A stretch of 64,000 bases of DNA from CAIXZV01 sp037446495 (lineage in GTDB: Bacteria; Chloroflexota; Limnocylindria; Limnocylindrales; CSP1-4): assembly GCA_037446495.1 (NCBI GenBank), contig JBBIIL010000005.1, forward strand, positions 28,251 through 92,250, read 5' to 3'. Shown here in pieces: positions 8,752 through 16,017 of this stretch. The stretch's first letter is position 1, and every line of letters starts with the position of its first letter. The position numbers were made by a program, and so were the translations under genes. Below the pieces are notes generated by a model that saw only the letters and a list, made by a program, of their open reading frames with translations, searched no databases and was not told the DNA's origin.

Positions 8752-9108
8752 GGCCCGAAGCTCCGCGAAGCCGCCCCTCCGACGCATCGGGCGACGCCAC
8801 GAACCACGGCCCGCCGCCGCCGCTCACCTCCACGACGAGCGCCCCGATACGGCCCCCGGGCCTGCCGAGGAGACGCGGGCCCAATCCCGAGCAGCTCCGG
8901 CACGCGCTCGAGGGCCCGCCCGGCATCGGGCACCGCGGCCCGGCCCGTCTCGTCGGCAAGGGGCTCGTCGAGGTCGGGCAGCACGAAGGCGAGGCGGATG
9001 CCGAGCCGCACGCGGACCGAAGAGACGGCGGGCGCGACCGGGTGGAGCGTCGTCGGACCGGCCCCAACGAGCGTCGACGGCGCGCATCCGCCGCGTACGA
9101 TGTGCGCA
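8740..9108 (-). pseudogene. Possible frameshifted small gene, divergent from pfkA
   Basis: On the minus strand from about 9080 to 8890 one frame reads like normal high-GC3 coding (VRVRLGIRLAFVLPDLDEP, then VPDAGRALERVPELLGIGP). From about 8890 to 8750 the next frame continues in the same style (RPGGRIGALVVEVSGG, then PWFVASPDASEG). Joining them by a one-base shift near 8880-8890 gives a plausible protein of roughly 110 residues with no family I recognise. There is no clear start codon; the 5' end collides with the pfkA promoter. It may be a decayed gene, an assembly error or chance. Called at low confidence. Confidence 0.3.
9096..9101 (+). promoter_or_regulatory. -10 hexamer of pfkA (TACGAT)
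   Basis: TACGAT followed by exactly 6 nt and the pfkA ATG; no Shine-Dalgarno sequence is present, which fits a leaderless mRNA. Confidence 0.6.
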
Positions 9109-10232
9109 TGGCAACGCGACGTGTCGGCATCCTGACCGCGGGCGGCGACAGCCCCGGCCTCAACGCCACCATCCGAGGCTTCGGCAAGGCGGCCATCGGC
9201 ACCTACGGCTTCGAGGTCGTCGGGTTCCGCGACGGCTTCCGGGGCCTGGCGGAGGACCGGACCGTCCGGCTGGACAAGAAGTCGCTCGCGGGGATCCTCA
9301 CGATCGGCGGCACGATCCTGGGCACCAGCCGCGACAAGCCCAGCAAGATGCTCATCGACGGCGAGATCCAGGACGTGACGGACCAGATCCTCGCGGTGTG
9401 CAAGCGCCGCGAGCTCGAGGGCGTGGTCTGTCTGGGCGGCGGCGGGACCGCGAAGAACGCGCTCCGCCTGTTCAGGGCCGGGCTGAACGTGCTCACGCTG
9501 CCCAAGACGATCGACAACGACGTCGCGGGGACGGACGCCACCTTCGGCTTCGCGACCGCGCTCGAGATCGCCACCGACGCGATCGACCGACTCCACTCCA
9601 CAGCGCACAGCCACCACCGCGTGATCGTGGCCGAGGTGATGGGCCACCGCGCCGGATGGCTGGCGCTGGGCGCGGGGCTCGCCGGCGGGGCGGACGTCAT
9701 CCTCATCCCCGAGATCCCGTACAAGGTCCAGGCGATCGCCTCCGCCATCAAGGACCGCGTGCGCAAGGGATCCGGGTTCAGCATCGTGGCCGTGGCCGAG
9801 GGCGCCCGCTCGGTCGAGGACGCCCGGGCGCTCAACACCGCCGAGGCGAGGCTGGAGCGCGCCAAGGACCCCACGGCGCGCGAGGCGATCAAGGCGGAGA
9901 TCCTCGGGCTCGAGCTCCAGCACCAGGGCAACACGTTCCGGCTGGCGCAGCAGCTCGAGAACATCACCGGGCTCGAGTCCCGCGTCACGATCCTGGGCTA
10001 CGTGCAGCGGGGCGGCACGCCGTCCGGAGCGGACCGACTGCTGGCGACGCGCCTGGGCACCGCGGCCGCGGACTTCGTGAACGAGGGCACGTACGGGGTC
10101 ATGGTCGCCGCCCACGGCGACGGCGTGGCCGCGGTCCCGCTCGAGGACGTGGCGGGGCGCCGCAACGTGGTCCCGGCGGACCACCCGTGGCTCCGCGCAG
10201 CGCGCCACACGGGCACCTGTCTGGGCGACTGA
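9108..10232 (+). CDS. pfkA: 6-phosphofructokinase family protein with altered active-site loop
   Basis: Phosphorylates fructose 6-phosphate to the 1,6-bisphosphate in glycolysis; 374 residues, cytosolic. GILTAGGDSPGLNATIRG opens the protein at residue 7, and PKTIDND at 132-138 holds the catalytic Asp. The protein then has MGHRAGWLAL and EIPY, where most relatives have MGR. Two features are unusual. The loop normally GGDGS/T, whose Asp helps bind Mg, reads GGGGT (110-114). The PKTIDND form with Lys is found in pyrophosphate-dependent and some mixed enzymes, whereas classical ATP enzymes have PGTIDND. The phosphoryl donor is therefore open. The start is set by the leaderless promoter TACGAT. 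The next gene follows after 157 bp. Confidence 0.88.
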   Translation: MATRRVGILTAGGDSPGLNATIRGFGKAAIGTYGFEVVGFRDGFRGLAEDRTVRLDKKSLAGILTIGGTILGTSRDKPSKMLIDGEIQDVTDQILAVCKRRELEGVVCLGGGGTAKNALRLFRAGLNVLTLPKTIDNDVAGTDATFGFATALEIATDAIDRLHSTAHSHHRVIVAEVMGHRAGWLALGAGLAGGADVILIPEIPYKVQAIASAIKDRVRKGSGFSIVAVAEGARSVEDARALNTAEARLERAKDPTAREAIKAEILGLELQHQGNTFRLAQQLENITGLESRVTILGYVQRGGTPSGADRLLATRLGTAAADFVNEGTYGVMVAAHGDGVAAVPLEDVAGRRNVVPADHPWLRAARHTGTCLGD

Positions 10233-10389
10233 CACCCGGGTGCCGGCATGGCGCCTGCACGTCGGGCCGTGCCCCGCTCGAATCGGCACAGCGCGCGCAC
10301 ACCTTCTGCACATCGCGCTGCCAGATTGATCTCCATCAAGCACCGCGGCCCGCCCGATGGGCCGCACATCGATCGGAGATCACTACCTC

Positions 10390-10839
10390 ATGCGTGGGTT
10401 CCTCGCCTTCCTGTTCCTCGGCCTCGTGGCGCTCGGCGCCGGGGCGGTCGGGTACAACATCGGCGTCTCGCAGGCGGTGACCACGACGGCAGCTGCCACC
10501 GGCGCCACCGTGGTCTACGCGGGCGGCTGGCACTGGGGCGGCCTGCTCCTCCTGCCCTTCGCCTTCTTCCTCATCCCCCTGATCTTCATGACCTTCTTCG
10601 GGTTCCTCGGGTTCGTCTTCGGCCCGCGCCGGCACTGGAGCCGCCGCTGGGACGGTGAGCACGGCCCGTCGAACTTCGGCCCGATGGGCGGCGGCTTCGG
10701 CCACGGCCGTGGCTGGGACGCCCGCCGCGACTGGGTGGCCGAGCAGCACCGGCGCATGCACGAGGAGGAGGCGCGCGCCTCGGCCCCGGGCACGACCGGC
10801 ACGACCGGCCCCACGCCAACCGGCCCCACGGCCGGCTGA
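10390..10839 (+). CDS. Small membrane protein, His/Gly/Arg-rich C-terminal half
   Basis: 149 residues of unknown function. A hydrophobic N-terminus (MRGFLAFLFLGLVALGAGAVGYNIGV) forms one membrane segment, and WGGLLLLPFAFFLIPLIFM with the following FFGFLGFVFG forms another near residues 45-75. The rest is cytosolic or periplasmic and low in complexity (RRHWSRRWDGEHG, GGGFGHGRGWDARRDW), ending in Thr-Gly-Pro repeats. The ATG at 10390 is preferred over one at 10357 because GGAG precedes it at 10375-10378 and the membrane segment then starts at once. It lies 71 bp before a two-component pair, and could be a sensed or regulated envelope protein of that system (inference). Confidence 0.75.
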   Translation: MRGFLAFLFLGLVALGAGAVGYNIGVSQAVTTTAAATGATVVYAGGWHWGGLLLLPFAFFLIPLIFMTFFGFLGFVFGPRRHWSRRWDGEHGPSNFGPMGGGFGHGRGWDARRDWVAEQHRRMHEEEARASAPGTTGTTGPTPTGPTAG

Positions 10840-10861
10840 CGCCCTCCCCTCCTCCTCGCGA

Positions 10862-10887
10862 CGCCGGGCGGGTATCCTCACCCGGCG
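10862..10887 (+). promoter_or_regulatory. Promoter of the first two-component operon with dyad around the -10
   Basis: TATCCT (10873-10878) is a credible -10 for the response regulator. It is framed by the inverted repeat CGCCGGG (10862-10868) and CCCGGCG (10881-10887), so a dimeric regulator bound there would block the promoter. An untranslated leader of about 25 nt with GGAG precedes the ATG at 10911. Confidence 0.45.
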
Positions 10888-10910
10888 TCGACGTTCGCCC
10901 GCGGAGCCCC

Positions 10911-11597
10911 ATGCGCACCATCCTCGTCGTGGAGGACGAGACCCGGATCGCCAGCCTCGTCCGCGACTACCTCGAACACGCCGGGTTCGCTGTGCTCACC
11001 GCAGGCGACGGCGCTGGCGGCCTGGCCCTCGCCCGGGCGCGCCGGCCCGACGCGATCGTGCTCGACCTCGGGCTGCCCAAGATCGACGGCCTCGACGTGA
11101 TCCGCATCCTGCGGGCCGACTCGTCCGTGCCGATCGTCGTGCTCACGGCGCGCGGCGACGAGACGGACCGGATCATCGGCTTGGAGCTCGGCGCCGACGA
11201 CTACGTGGTCAAGCCGTTCAGCCCCAAGGAGCTCGTCGCACGCGTGCGGGCTGTCCTGCGCCGCGCCGAGGCCCGGCCGGCCAGCTCGGGGCAGATCGCC
11301 GTGGGCGACCTGGAGATCGACATCGCCCGTCGCCGCGTCATCGCTGGCGGCCGCGCCGTGGAGCTCACGCCCACGGAGTTCGAGCTCCTCGCCACTCTCG
11401 CGCGCGAGCCCGGCCGCGTGTGGACGCGCTCCCAGTTGCTCGACGCCGTCCACGGGTTCAGCCTCGAGACGTACGAGCGGGCGATCGACGGCCACATCCG
11501 CAACCTCCGGCGCAAGCTGGAGCCCGACAGCGAGGGCACACGCTACGTGCGCACGGTGCACGGGGTCGGGTACGCGCTCGTGGAGCCCGAGGGGTGA
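10911..11597 (+). CDS. OmpR/PhoB-type response regulator
   Basis: 228-residue DNA-binding regulator of a two-component pair. The receiver domain has the acidic pair in VVEDE (8-10), the phosphoacceptor Asp52 in VLDLGLPKIDG, the Thr of VVLTARGD and the Lys of DYVVKPF. A winged-helix output domain follows from about residue 130 (LTPTEFELLATLAREPGRVWTR, then HIRNLRRKLEP and VHGVGY), ending four residues after it. Its stop overlaps the GTG of the kinase gene, so the two proteins are coupled. The dyad around its -10 (10862-10887) could be an autoregulatory site. Target genes are unknown; the divergent or preceding membrane-protein gene is a candidate. Confidence 0.93.
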   Translation: MRTILVVEDETRIASLVRDYLEHAGFAVLTAGDGAGGLALARARRPDAIVLDLGLPKIDGLDVIRILRADSSVPIVVLTARGDETDRIIGLELGADDYVVKPFSPKELVARVRAVLRRAEARPASSGQIAVGDLEIDIARRRVIAGGRAVELTPTEFELLATLAREPGRVWTRSQLLDAVHGFSLETYERAIDGHIRNLRRKLEPDSEGTRYVRTVHGVGYALVEPEG

Positions 11598-12781
11598 CGC
11601 CCTCGCGGCAGGACGACCCGCAGTTCGACTCGCGCGGCCCCGGCCCCGGTCGCGCCCCAGGTCCCGGCCCGGACCCGGAGTTCGACTGGCGCGCCCAGCG
11701 CGAGCTCTGGCGCCAGCGCCGGTACGAGGCGCGCCGTCGGCGCGGTGACCGGCCGTTCCGCCGTCACGGCCTGCCGCCCATCGGCTGCGTCGGCTGCGCA
11801 ATCGTCGTGTTCGTCCTGGTGGTGGGCACGACGGCCGCGTTCGCGACCTGGGTCGGCGCCGCCGTGCTCGGGTTCCTGGCGCCATCCGCCGGCCCCAGCA
11901 CCGCCACGGGCGTGGCCATCGCGCTCGTCCTGCTGCTCGCGATCGCGCTCTCGGTCCGGGCCTTCTCCTCGTACGTCCGGCCGCTCGCCGCCCTCGCCGA
12001 CGCCACCCAGCGCCTCGCCGACGGCGAACCCGAGGTCCGGGTCTGGGTGCGCGGCCCACGCCCGGTGCGCGACCTGGCGGTCTCCTTCAACGCCATGGCG
12101 GAGCGGCTCGACCGCTCTCGGACCACGCGTCAGGCGATGCTCGCCGACGTGACGCACGAGCTGCGCACGCCGCTCGCGGTCATCGGCGGCGGCATCGAGG
12201 CCATGCTCGACGGTGTGCACCCCCTCGACGAGGAGCACCTCGCGCCGCTGCTCGCCGAGACGCAGGTGATGGACCGGCTGCTCGAGGACCTCCGGACCCT
12301 CTCGCTGGCGGAGGCGGGCGCACTCCCGCTCCACCGCGAGCTGGCGGACATCGTGGACGTGGCCGCCGATGCCGTCGGGGCGCTCCGCCCGGCGGCCGCG
12401 GCAAAGGGCGTCGGGCTGGGCCTCGGGGGGGACTCGGCGCTCGAGTCGAACCTGGACCCGGTGCGCGTCCGCGAGATCGTCACCAACCTGCTCACCAACG
12501 CGATCCGCCACACGCCGTCGGGCGGGTCTGTGACGGTGACGGTCCACGTCGTCCGCGACGAGGCCCGCATCGAGGTCCGCGACACCGGCGAGGGAATCCC
12601 CGCGGCGGACCTGGCCCACGTCTTCGACCGCTTCCAGCGGCGTGCCGATTCGGGCGGCAGCGGTCTCGGCCTCACGATTGTGCGGGACCTCGCGGCGGCG
12701 CATGGCGGGTCCGTGGAGGCCGAGAGCGACGGCCCCGGGCAGGGGGCGACCTTCCGGGTCCGCCTGCCGATCCGAGCGTAG
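11594..12781 (+). CDS. Membrane sensor histidine kinase
   Basis: 395-residue partner of the preceding regulator. The GTG at 11594 shares GTGA with the regulator stop and is preceded by GGAGCCCGAGGG. An unusual N-terminal cytosolic stretch of about 60 residues, rich in Pro, Gly and Arg, comes before two membrane segments (about 65-93 and 103-125). There is almost no extracytoplasmic loop between them, so the stimulus is probably sensed in the membrane. A HAMP domain (126-178) leads to the H box VTHELRTP with His188, then the N box NLLTNAIRHTP, DTGEGIP and GSGLGLTIV. The family matches baeS-like kinases. The signal cannot be inferred. Confidence 0.92.
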   Translation: MTPSRQDDPQFDSRGPGPGRAPGPGPDPEFDWRAQRELWRQRRYEARRRRGDRPFRRHGLPPIGCVGCAIVVFVLVVGTTAAFATWVGAAVLGFLAPSAGPSTATGVAIALVLLLAIALSVRAFSSYVRPLAALADATQRLADGEPEVRVWVRGPRPVRDLAVSFNAMAERLDRSRTTRQAMLADVTHELRTPLAVIGGGIEAMLDGVHPLDEEHLAPLLAETQVMDRLLEDLRTLSLAEAGALPLHRELADIVDVAADAVGALRPAAAAKGVGLGLGGDSALESNLDPVRVREIVTNLLTNAIRHTPSGGSVTVTVHVVRDEARIEVRDTGEGIPAADLAHVFDRFQRRADSGGSGLGLTIVRDLAAAHGGSVEAESDGPGQGATFRVRLPIRA

Positions 12782-12994
12782 CGCGGCCGCGCGACCCGCC
12801 CCGCGGCCCCAGGAGACCCAGACACACCTGGATCACGTGCCCGTCGCCGGCGTCGATCAGCACGATCGCGCCCTGGCCATCCAGGGGCCCACGACGCGGC
12901 CCAGAGGGCCGGGCGAGCGCGGCATTCAGGCAGGGGTGCGGGCGGGCGTGCGGGCGAGGGGCGGGCGCGGTCCTGCGACGCCTCCCCGTCCCGG
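12782..12994. other. Spacer between convergent kinase and anti-sigma genes
   Basis: 213 bp, GC-rich. No gene, clear hairpin with T-run or repeat is recognised. Confidence 0.5.
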
Positions 12995-13921
12995 CTAGAC
13001 GAGCCGCCGCGCCGCCAGCCGCAGGATGCCCAGGACCACGCCCGCGGCGAGCAGGGCCAGTGACCCGAGCATGATGGGCGACGGGCCGGACGGCCCCTCG
13101 GGCGCGGGCTCGACACCGCTCACGGTGCCCGACGCGCCGGGGCCCGCGATGTTGGCCTCGGAGGTGCCTGACGGGGCCGCGGTGGCGTTGGCGGCCGTGG
13201 AGCCGACCGCCGAGGCGCTCTTGTCCTGCGGGGTCAGCGGCGCGGCCGTCGCCGTGAGCGCGCCGAGCGAGGGAGCAGCCGACGGGGCAGCCGGCGCAGC
13301 GGACGGGGCAGCGGCGACGTGTTCCCGCGATGCCGCAGCCGAGGCAGCGGCGACGGGTTCAGCCGAGGCCGCGGCCGACGCGGCCGACGCGGCCGGCGAT
13401 GGCAGCGCGGCGGCTCCGCTCGTGACGTCTCCCAAACCGGAGTTCGCGTCGAAGTTGCCCCCGCCACTGCCGACCGCCTGTGCGGGAGCCTCCGACGATG
13501 CCGCCTGCGGGGCGAGTACCCCCGCCGTGCTGGTGCTTCCGCTGAAGCCGATGTTGACCCCGCCGCCCAACAGCAGCCCGGCGAGGCCCAGGGCGGCGAG
13601 CGAGGCGGCGAGCGGCCCCGCGGCGGAGCGCCGAGCGGACAGCGGGGCGAGGAGGCGGCGCCAGCCCGCGGGGCGGGAGAGCTCGGCGGCGCGCTCGGCG
13701 TCCAGGCGGAAGTCGCGGGGGCGGGCGGGCGCCGGGGCCGAGCCCAAGGCGGACGAGAGCGCGCGCAGGTCGCGGTGGAGGCGGGCGCACTCGGGGCAGG
13801 AGGCGACCAGCGCCGCTGCGCGCGCCAAGTCGGCGCCCGACGCGTCGCCCGCGGCGTGGGCGGCGACGAGGAGCGGGTCGTGGGCGGCGTGGGGGGAGGC
13901 GGGGCCGGGCATGCGAGTCAT
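12995..13921 (-). CDS. Putative membrane anti-sigma factor
   Basis: 308 residues, translated from an ATG that overlaps the stop of the ECF sigma gene by 4 bp, the standard arrangement of a sigma factor and its anti-sigma factor. The N-terminus has HAAHDPLLVAAHAAGD and C42-x2-C45 (SCPEC), recalling the zinc-binding anti-sigma domain. The His normally four residues before the first Cys is replaced by Leu, so full zinc binding is doubtful. Membrane segments lie near residues 103-125 and at the C-terminus (PIMLGSLALLAAGVVLGILRL). Between them is an Ala/Ser/Pro-rich, probably disordered extracytoplasmic region of about 150 residues. The role is inferred from position. Confidence 0.7.
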   Translation of the reverse strand: MTRMPGPASPHAAHDPLLVAAHAAGDASGADLARAAALVASCPECARLHRDLRALSSALGSAPAPARPRDFRLDAERAAELSRPAGWRRLLAPLSARRSAAGPLAASLAALGLAGLLLGGGVNIGFSGSTSTAGVLAPQAASSEAPAQAVGSGGGNFDANSGLGDVTSGAAALPSPAASAASAAASAEPVAAASAAASREHVAAAPSAAPAAPSAAPSLGALTATAAPLTPQDKSASAVGSTAANATAAPSGTSEANIAGPGASGTVSGVEPAPEGPSGPSPIMLGSLALLAAGVVLGILRLAARRLV

Positions 13922-14586
13922 TCCTCGTCCCCCCGAAACAGGCTCATCGACCCGGCGAGGCAGTCGCGAAGGGCCAGCCGGCCGCGGTGGATCCGCGACT
14001 TGACCGTGCCCAGCGACACACCCGTGAGCTCGGCGATCTCCTGGTAGTCATAGCCCTCCACGTCGAAGAGCACGATGGCGTTGCGCTGGTCGGGCGTGAT
14101 CGTGCCGAGCGCCGCATGGAGCACGCGGCCGCGCTCGATCCCCAGCGCCGTCCGCTCCGGGTCTGCGTCCGGACCGGCAGGCGGCTGCCAGGTGTCGTCC
14201 TCGAGCTCGGGGTACGGCTGCGATGGGCGGCGCTTGCGCAGGCGCTGCTGATCCATCGCGGCGTTGATGGCGATTCGGCTCAGCCACGAGCGGACACTGC
14301 CGCCGCGGAACGAGCGGAGGTTGCGGAAGGCCGAGAAGAACGCCTCCTGGACGGCGTCGGCCGCCTGATCGCGGTCCGGGACCATGCGGACCACGAGTGC
14401 GAAGAGGGGATCCTGGTATAGGTCCACCAGGCCGTTGAAGGCGTCGAGCGATCCATCCCGCGCGCGCTCCAGCAGGATCAGGTCTCGGCGACGGGCCTGT
14501 TCGTCTGCGGCATCGTGGTGCCGGACGTCATCCACGGCGAGCTCGACCCCCCTGGCGGCGATGGTGAGGCGGGGCGAGTCTAGCAT
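13918..14586 (-). CDS. RNA polymerase ECF sigma factor
   Basis: 222-residue alternative sigma factor. Region 2 is clear (FNGLVDLYQDPLFALVVRMV, DAVQEAFFSAFRNLRSFRGG, WLSRIAINAAMDQQRLRKRR) and region 4 follows (LHAALGTITPDQRNAIVLFDVEG with YQEIAELTGVSLGTVKSRIHRGR). There is no region 3, as expected for the ECF group. The first 35 residues form a charged extension before region 2. The gene is followed by a membrane protein that likely holds it inactive until an envelope signal arrives. It is divergent from tRNA-Leu. Confidence 0.93.
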   Translation of the reverse strand: MLDSPRLTIAARGVELAVDDVRHHDAADEQARRRDLILLERARDGSLDAFNGLVDLYQDPLFALVVRMVPDRDQAADAVQEAFFSAFRNLRSFRGGSVRSWLSRIAINAAMDQQRLRKRRPSQPYPELEDDTWQPPAGPDADPERTALGIERGRVLHAALGTITPDQRNAIVLFDVEGYDYQEIAELTGVSLGTVKSRIHRGRLALRDCLAGSMSLFRGDEE

Positions 14587-14676
14587 CGGGGTGTGCGGTC
14601 CCAGGGGTGCTGAACGGAATGCTGCTTGGGCATCGCGGTCCAGACGCCATTCCCCCGCGGGCGGTTCCCGCTCGGC

Positions 14677-14682
14677 TACGAT
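14677..14682 (+). promoter_or_regulatory. -10 hexamer of tRNA-Leu (TACGAT)
   Basis: TACGAT with 7 nt before the first base of the mature tRNA, so the transcript needs little or no 5' trimming. Confidence 0.5.
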
Positions 14683-14689
14683 GGCACCG

Positions 14690-14775
14690 GGCGAAGTGGC
14701 GGAATGGCAGACGCGGCGGTCTCAAACACCGCTGGGGGCAACCTCGTGTGGGTTCGAATCCCACCTTCGCTACCA
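14690..14775 (+). tRNA. tRNA-Leu (anticodon CAA)
   Basis: Cloverleaf read by eye. The acceptor arm GGCGAAG (14690-14696) pairs with CTTCGCT (14765-14771), with one G-U at the first pair. The D-arm is TGGCGGAATGGCAGACGCG, typical of leucine tRNAs. Anticodon stem GCGGT/ACCGC encloses CTCAAAC with anticodon CAA, which reads UUG. A long variable arm (GGGGGCAACCTC region) marks a class II tRNA. The T-arm is GTGGG-TTCGAAT-CCCAC. Discriminator A and an encoded CCA (14773-14775) close the molecule. UUG is presumably rare in this GC-rich genome. Confidence 0.95.
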
Positions 14776-14827
14776 GCCAGGTCGCCGGGCGCGCCCGGCG
14801 GCTCGACGTTGCGGCGTTGCGCCCGGC

Positions 14828-14833
14828 TACCCT
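14828..14833 (+). promoter_or_regulatory. -10 hexamer of the J-domain/Mrr gene (TACCCT)
   Basis: TACCCT, then 6 nt, then the GTG start. Together with the lack of a Shine-Dalgarno sequence this supports a leaderless start at 14840. Confidence 0.5.
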
Positions 14834-14839
14834 TGCGCC

Positions 14840-15946
14840 GTGTCTGAGCAGCTCCCCGACTTCGACCTGTACGCCGAGCTGGAGGTCAGCGAGCGGGCGT
14901 CCCTCGAGACCATCGGGGCCGCGTACCGGTCACTCCAGCTGCGCAACCATCCTGACCGCGTCGGACCGGGAGCGGGCGATCGCGCGGTGCGCCTGAACGT
15001 GGCCCGGGACTGGCTGACCGACCCGCTGCGCAGGGCGCGGTACGACGCGCATCTCGCCGAGCTCCGGCGCACGCGGACGCGGGACGAGGGCCCCGACGGC
15101 GGGCCGAACGACTTCGGCGGCGACGATGGCGCAGACGGCGGCAACAGCCGATCGGCCAGCGGGCCGGGCCTCGTGCACCTGGTCCGCCACCACCTGCGGA
15201 TCGACGTCCGCCGGCTCGCGCGCCTGTGGTTCGTCGGTCTCGGGCTCGTCGGCGCCATCGCGCTCGTTCCCTCGTTCCCCGCTCCGTCGTGGCTCCGCGT
15301 CGCCATCGCCGTGGCGGTCGTGCTGGTCCTGCTCCTGCTGGCGCTGGGTGGCGGGCGCTCAACGGACGGCATGGCGCTGGCTGGCCTCCTGGTCCGCTGG
15401 CTCGGCATCGTGCTGGGCTGGGTGGCGCTCGGCGCGCTGGCAGTGGCGGGCGTCCAGGCGATCGTGCAGCTGGCCAGCGGCCAGTCGAATCCGGCGGGCG
15501 TCGCCCAGGACGCGCCCCCCGTCCTTGCGGTCACCGCTCTGCTCTCGATCCTCGCGGTCCGACGCCGCCACCGCCCGATGGACACCTCGGTGGACGAGTT
15601 CCTGGCGATGACCCCGCGCGAGTTCGAGGCGGCCGTGGCCCGGATCCTCGGCCGCCACGGGTACCGGCTGGAGCTGACCGGCGGTCCCGGCGACCTCGCG
15701 GCGGACCTGATGGGCACCGACCCCGACGGCCGCCCGACGGTGGTCCAGTGCAAGCGCTACGCGCCCGGGCACCCCGTGGGCTCGCGCGACGTGCAGCTGC
15801 TGATGGCCATGGGCGTGCGCCACCACCGGGCAGAGCGCCTGGTCCTGGTGACCACGTCGGACTTCACGGACCCGGCGCGCGACGTCGCCGATGCGCACGG
15901 CGTGGAGCTGATCAGCGGCGAGGAGCTCGAGGACCTGACCCGATAG
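14840..15946 (+). CDS. J-domain / multi-pass membrane / Mrr-type nuclease fusion
   Basis: 368 residues with three parts. Residues 9-72 are a J domain (YAELEVSERASLETIGAAYR, HPD at 37-39, then ARYDAHL), which would stimulate an Hsp70. An acidic Gly/Asp linker follows. Three or four membrane segments lie at about 130-145, 152-169, 180-210 and 227-240. Residues 250-368 resemble the restriction-endonuclease-like Mrr domain: EFEAAVARILGRHGY, GGPGDLAADL with Asp285 and Asp289, and the QCK of VVQCKRY (303-305), the PD-(D/E)xK core. The GTG start is set by the leaderless promoter and the J domain. Nuclease activity is predicted from the core residues only. No methylase or other defence gene is adjacent. 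Confidence 0.8.
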   Translation: MSEQLPDFDLYAELEVSERASLETIGAAYRSLQLRNHPDRVGPGAGDRAVRLNVARDWLTDPLRRARYDAHLAELRRTRTRDEGPDGGPNDFGGDDGADGGNSRSASGPGLVHLVRHHLRIDVRRLARLWFVGLGLVGAIALVPSFPAPSWLRVAIAVAVVLVLLLLALGGGRSTDGMALAGLLVRWLGIVLGWVALGALAVAGVQAIVQLASGQSNPAGVAQDAPPVLAVTALLSILAVRRRHRPMDTSVDEFLAMTPREFEAAVARILGRHGYRLELTGGPGDLAADLMGTDPDGRPTVVQCKRYAPGHPVGSRDVQLLMAMGVRHHRAERLVLVTTSDFTDPARDVADAHGVELISGEELEDLTR

Positions 15947-15960
15947 CGGCGACCTGGCTT

Positions 15961-15980
15961 GCGGCCGTCAGCGGCCGTCA
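15961..15980. repeat. Tandem 10-bp repeat GCGGCCGTCA x2
   Basis: Two perfect head-to-tail copies of GCGGCCGTCA between the nuclease fusion and the TerB-like gene. A TAGACT hexamer (15986-15991) follows and could be the -10 for the latter, leaving a short leader with GGAG before the ATG at 16018. Confidence 0.4.
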
Positions 15981-16017
15981 GCAGGTAGACTTCGCGCGCA
16001 TTCACCCTGGAGACCTG

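Larger units (their letters stand above)
8454..9107. other. 654-bp region between polA and pfkA
   Basis: Holds the polA promoter (8461-8466), a cluster of TGGTGCA/TGCACCA inverted repeats (8608-8751), a possibly frameshifted minus-strand coding remnant (about 8740-9108) and the pfkA promoter (9096-9101). No intact gene is apparent on either strand. Confidence 0.6.
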
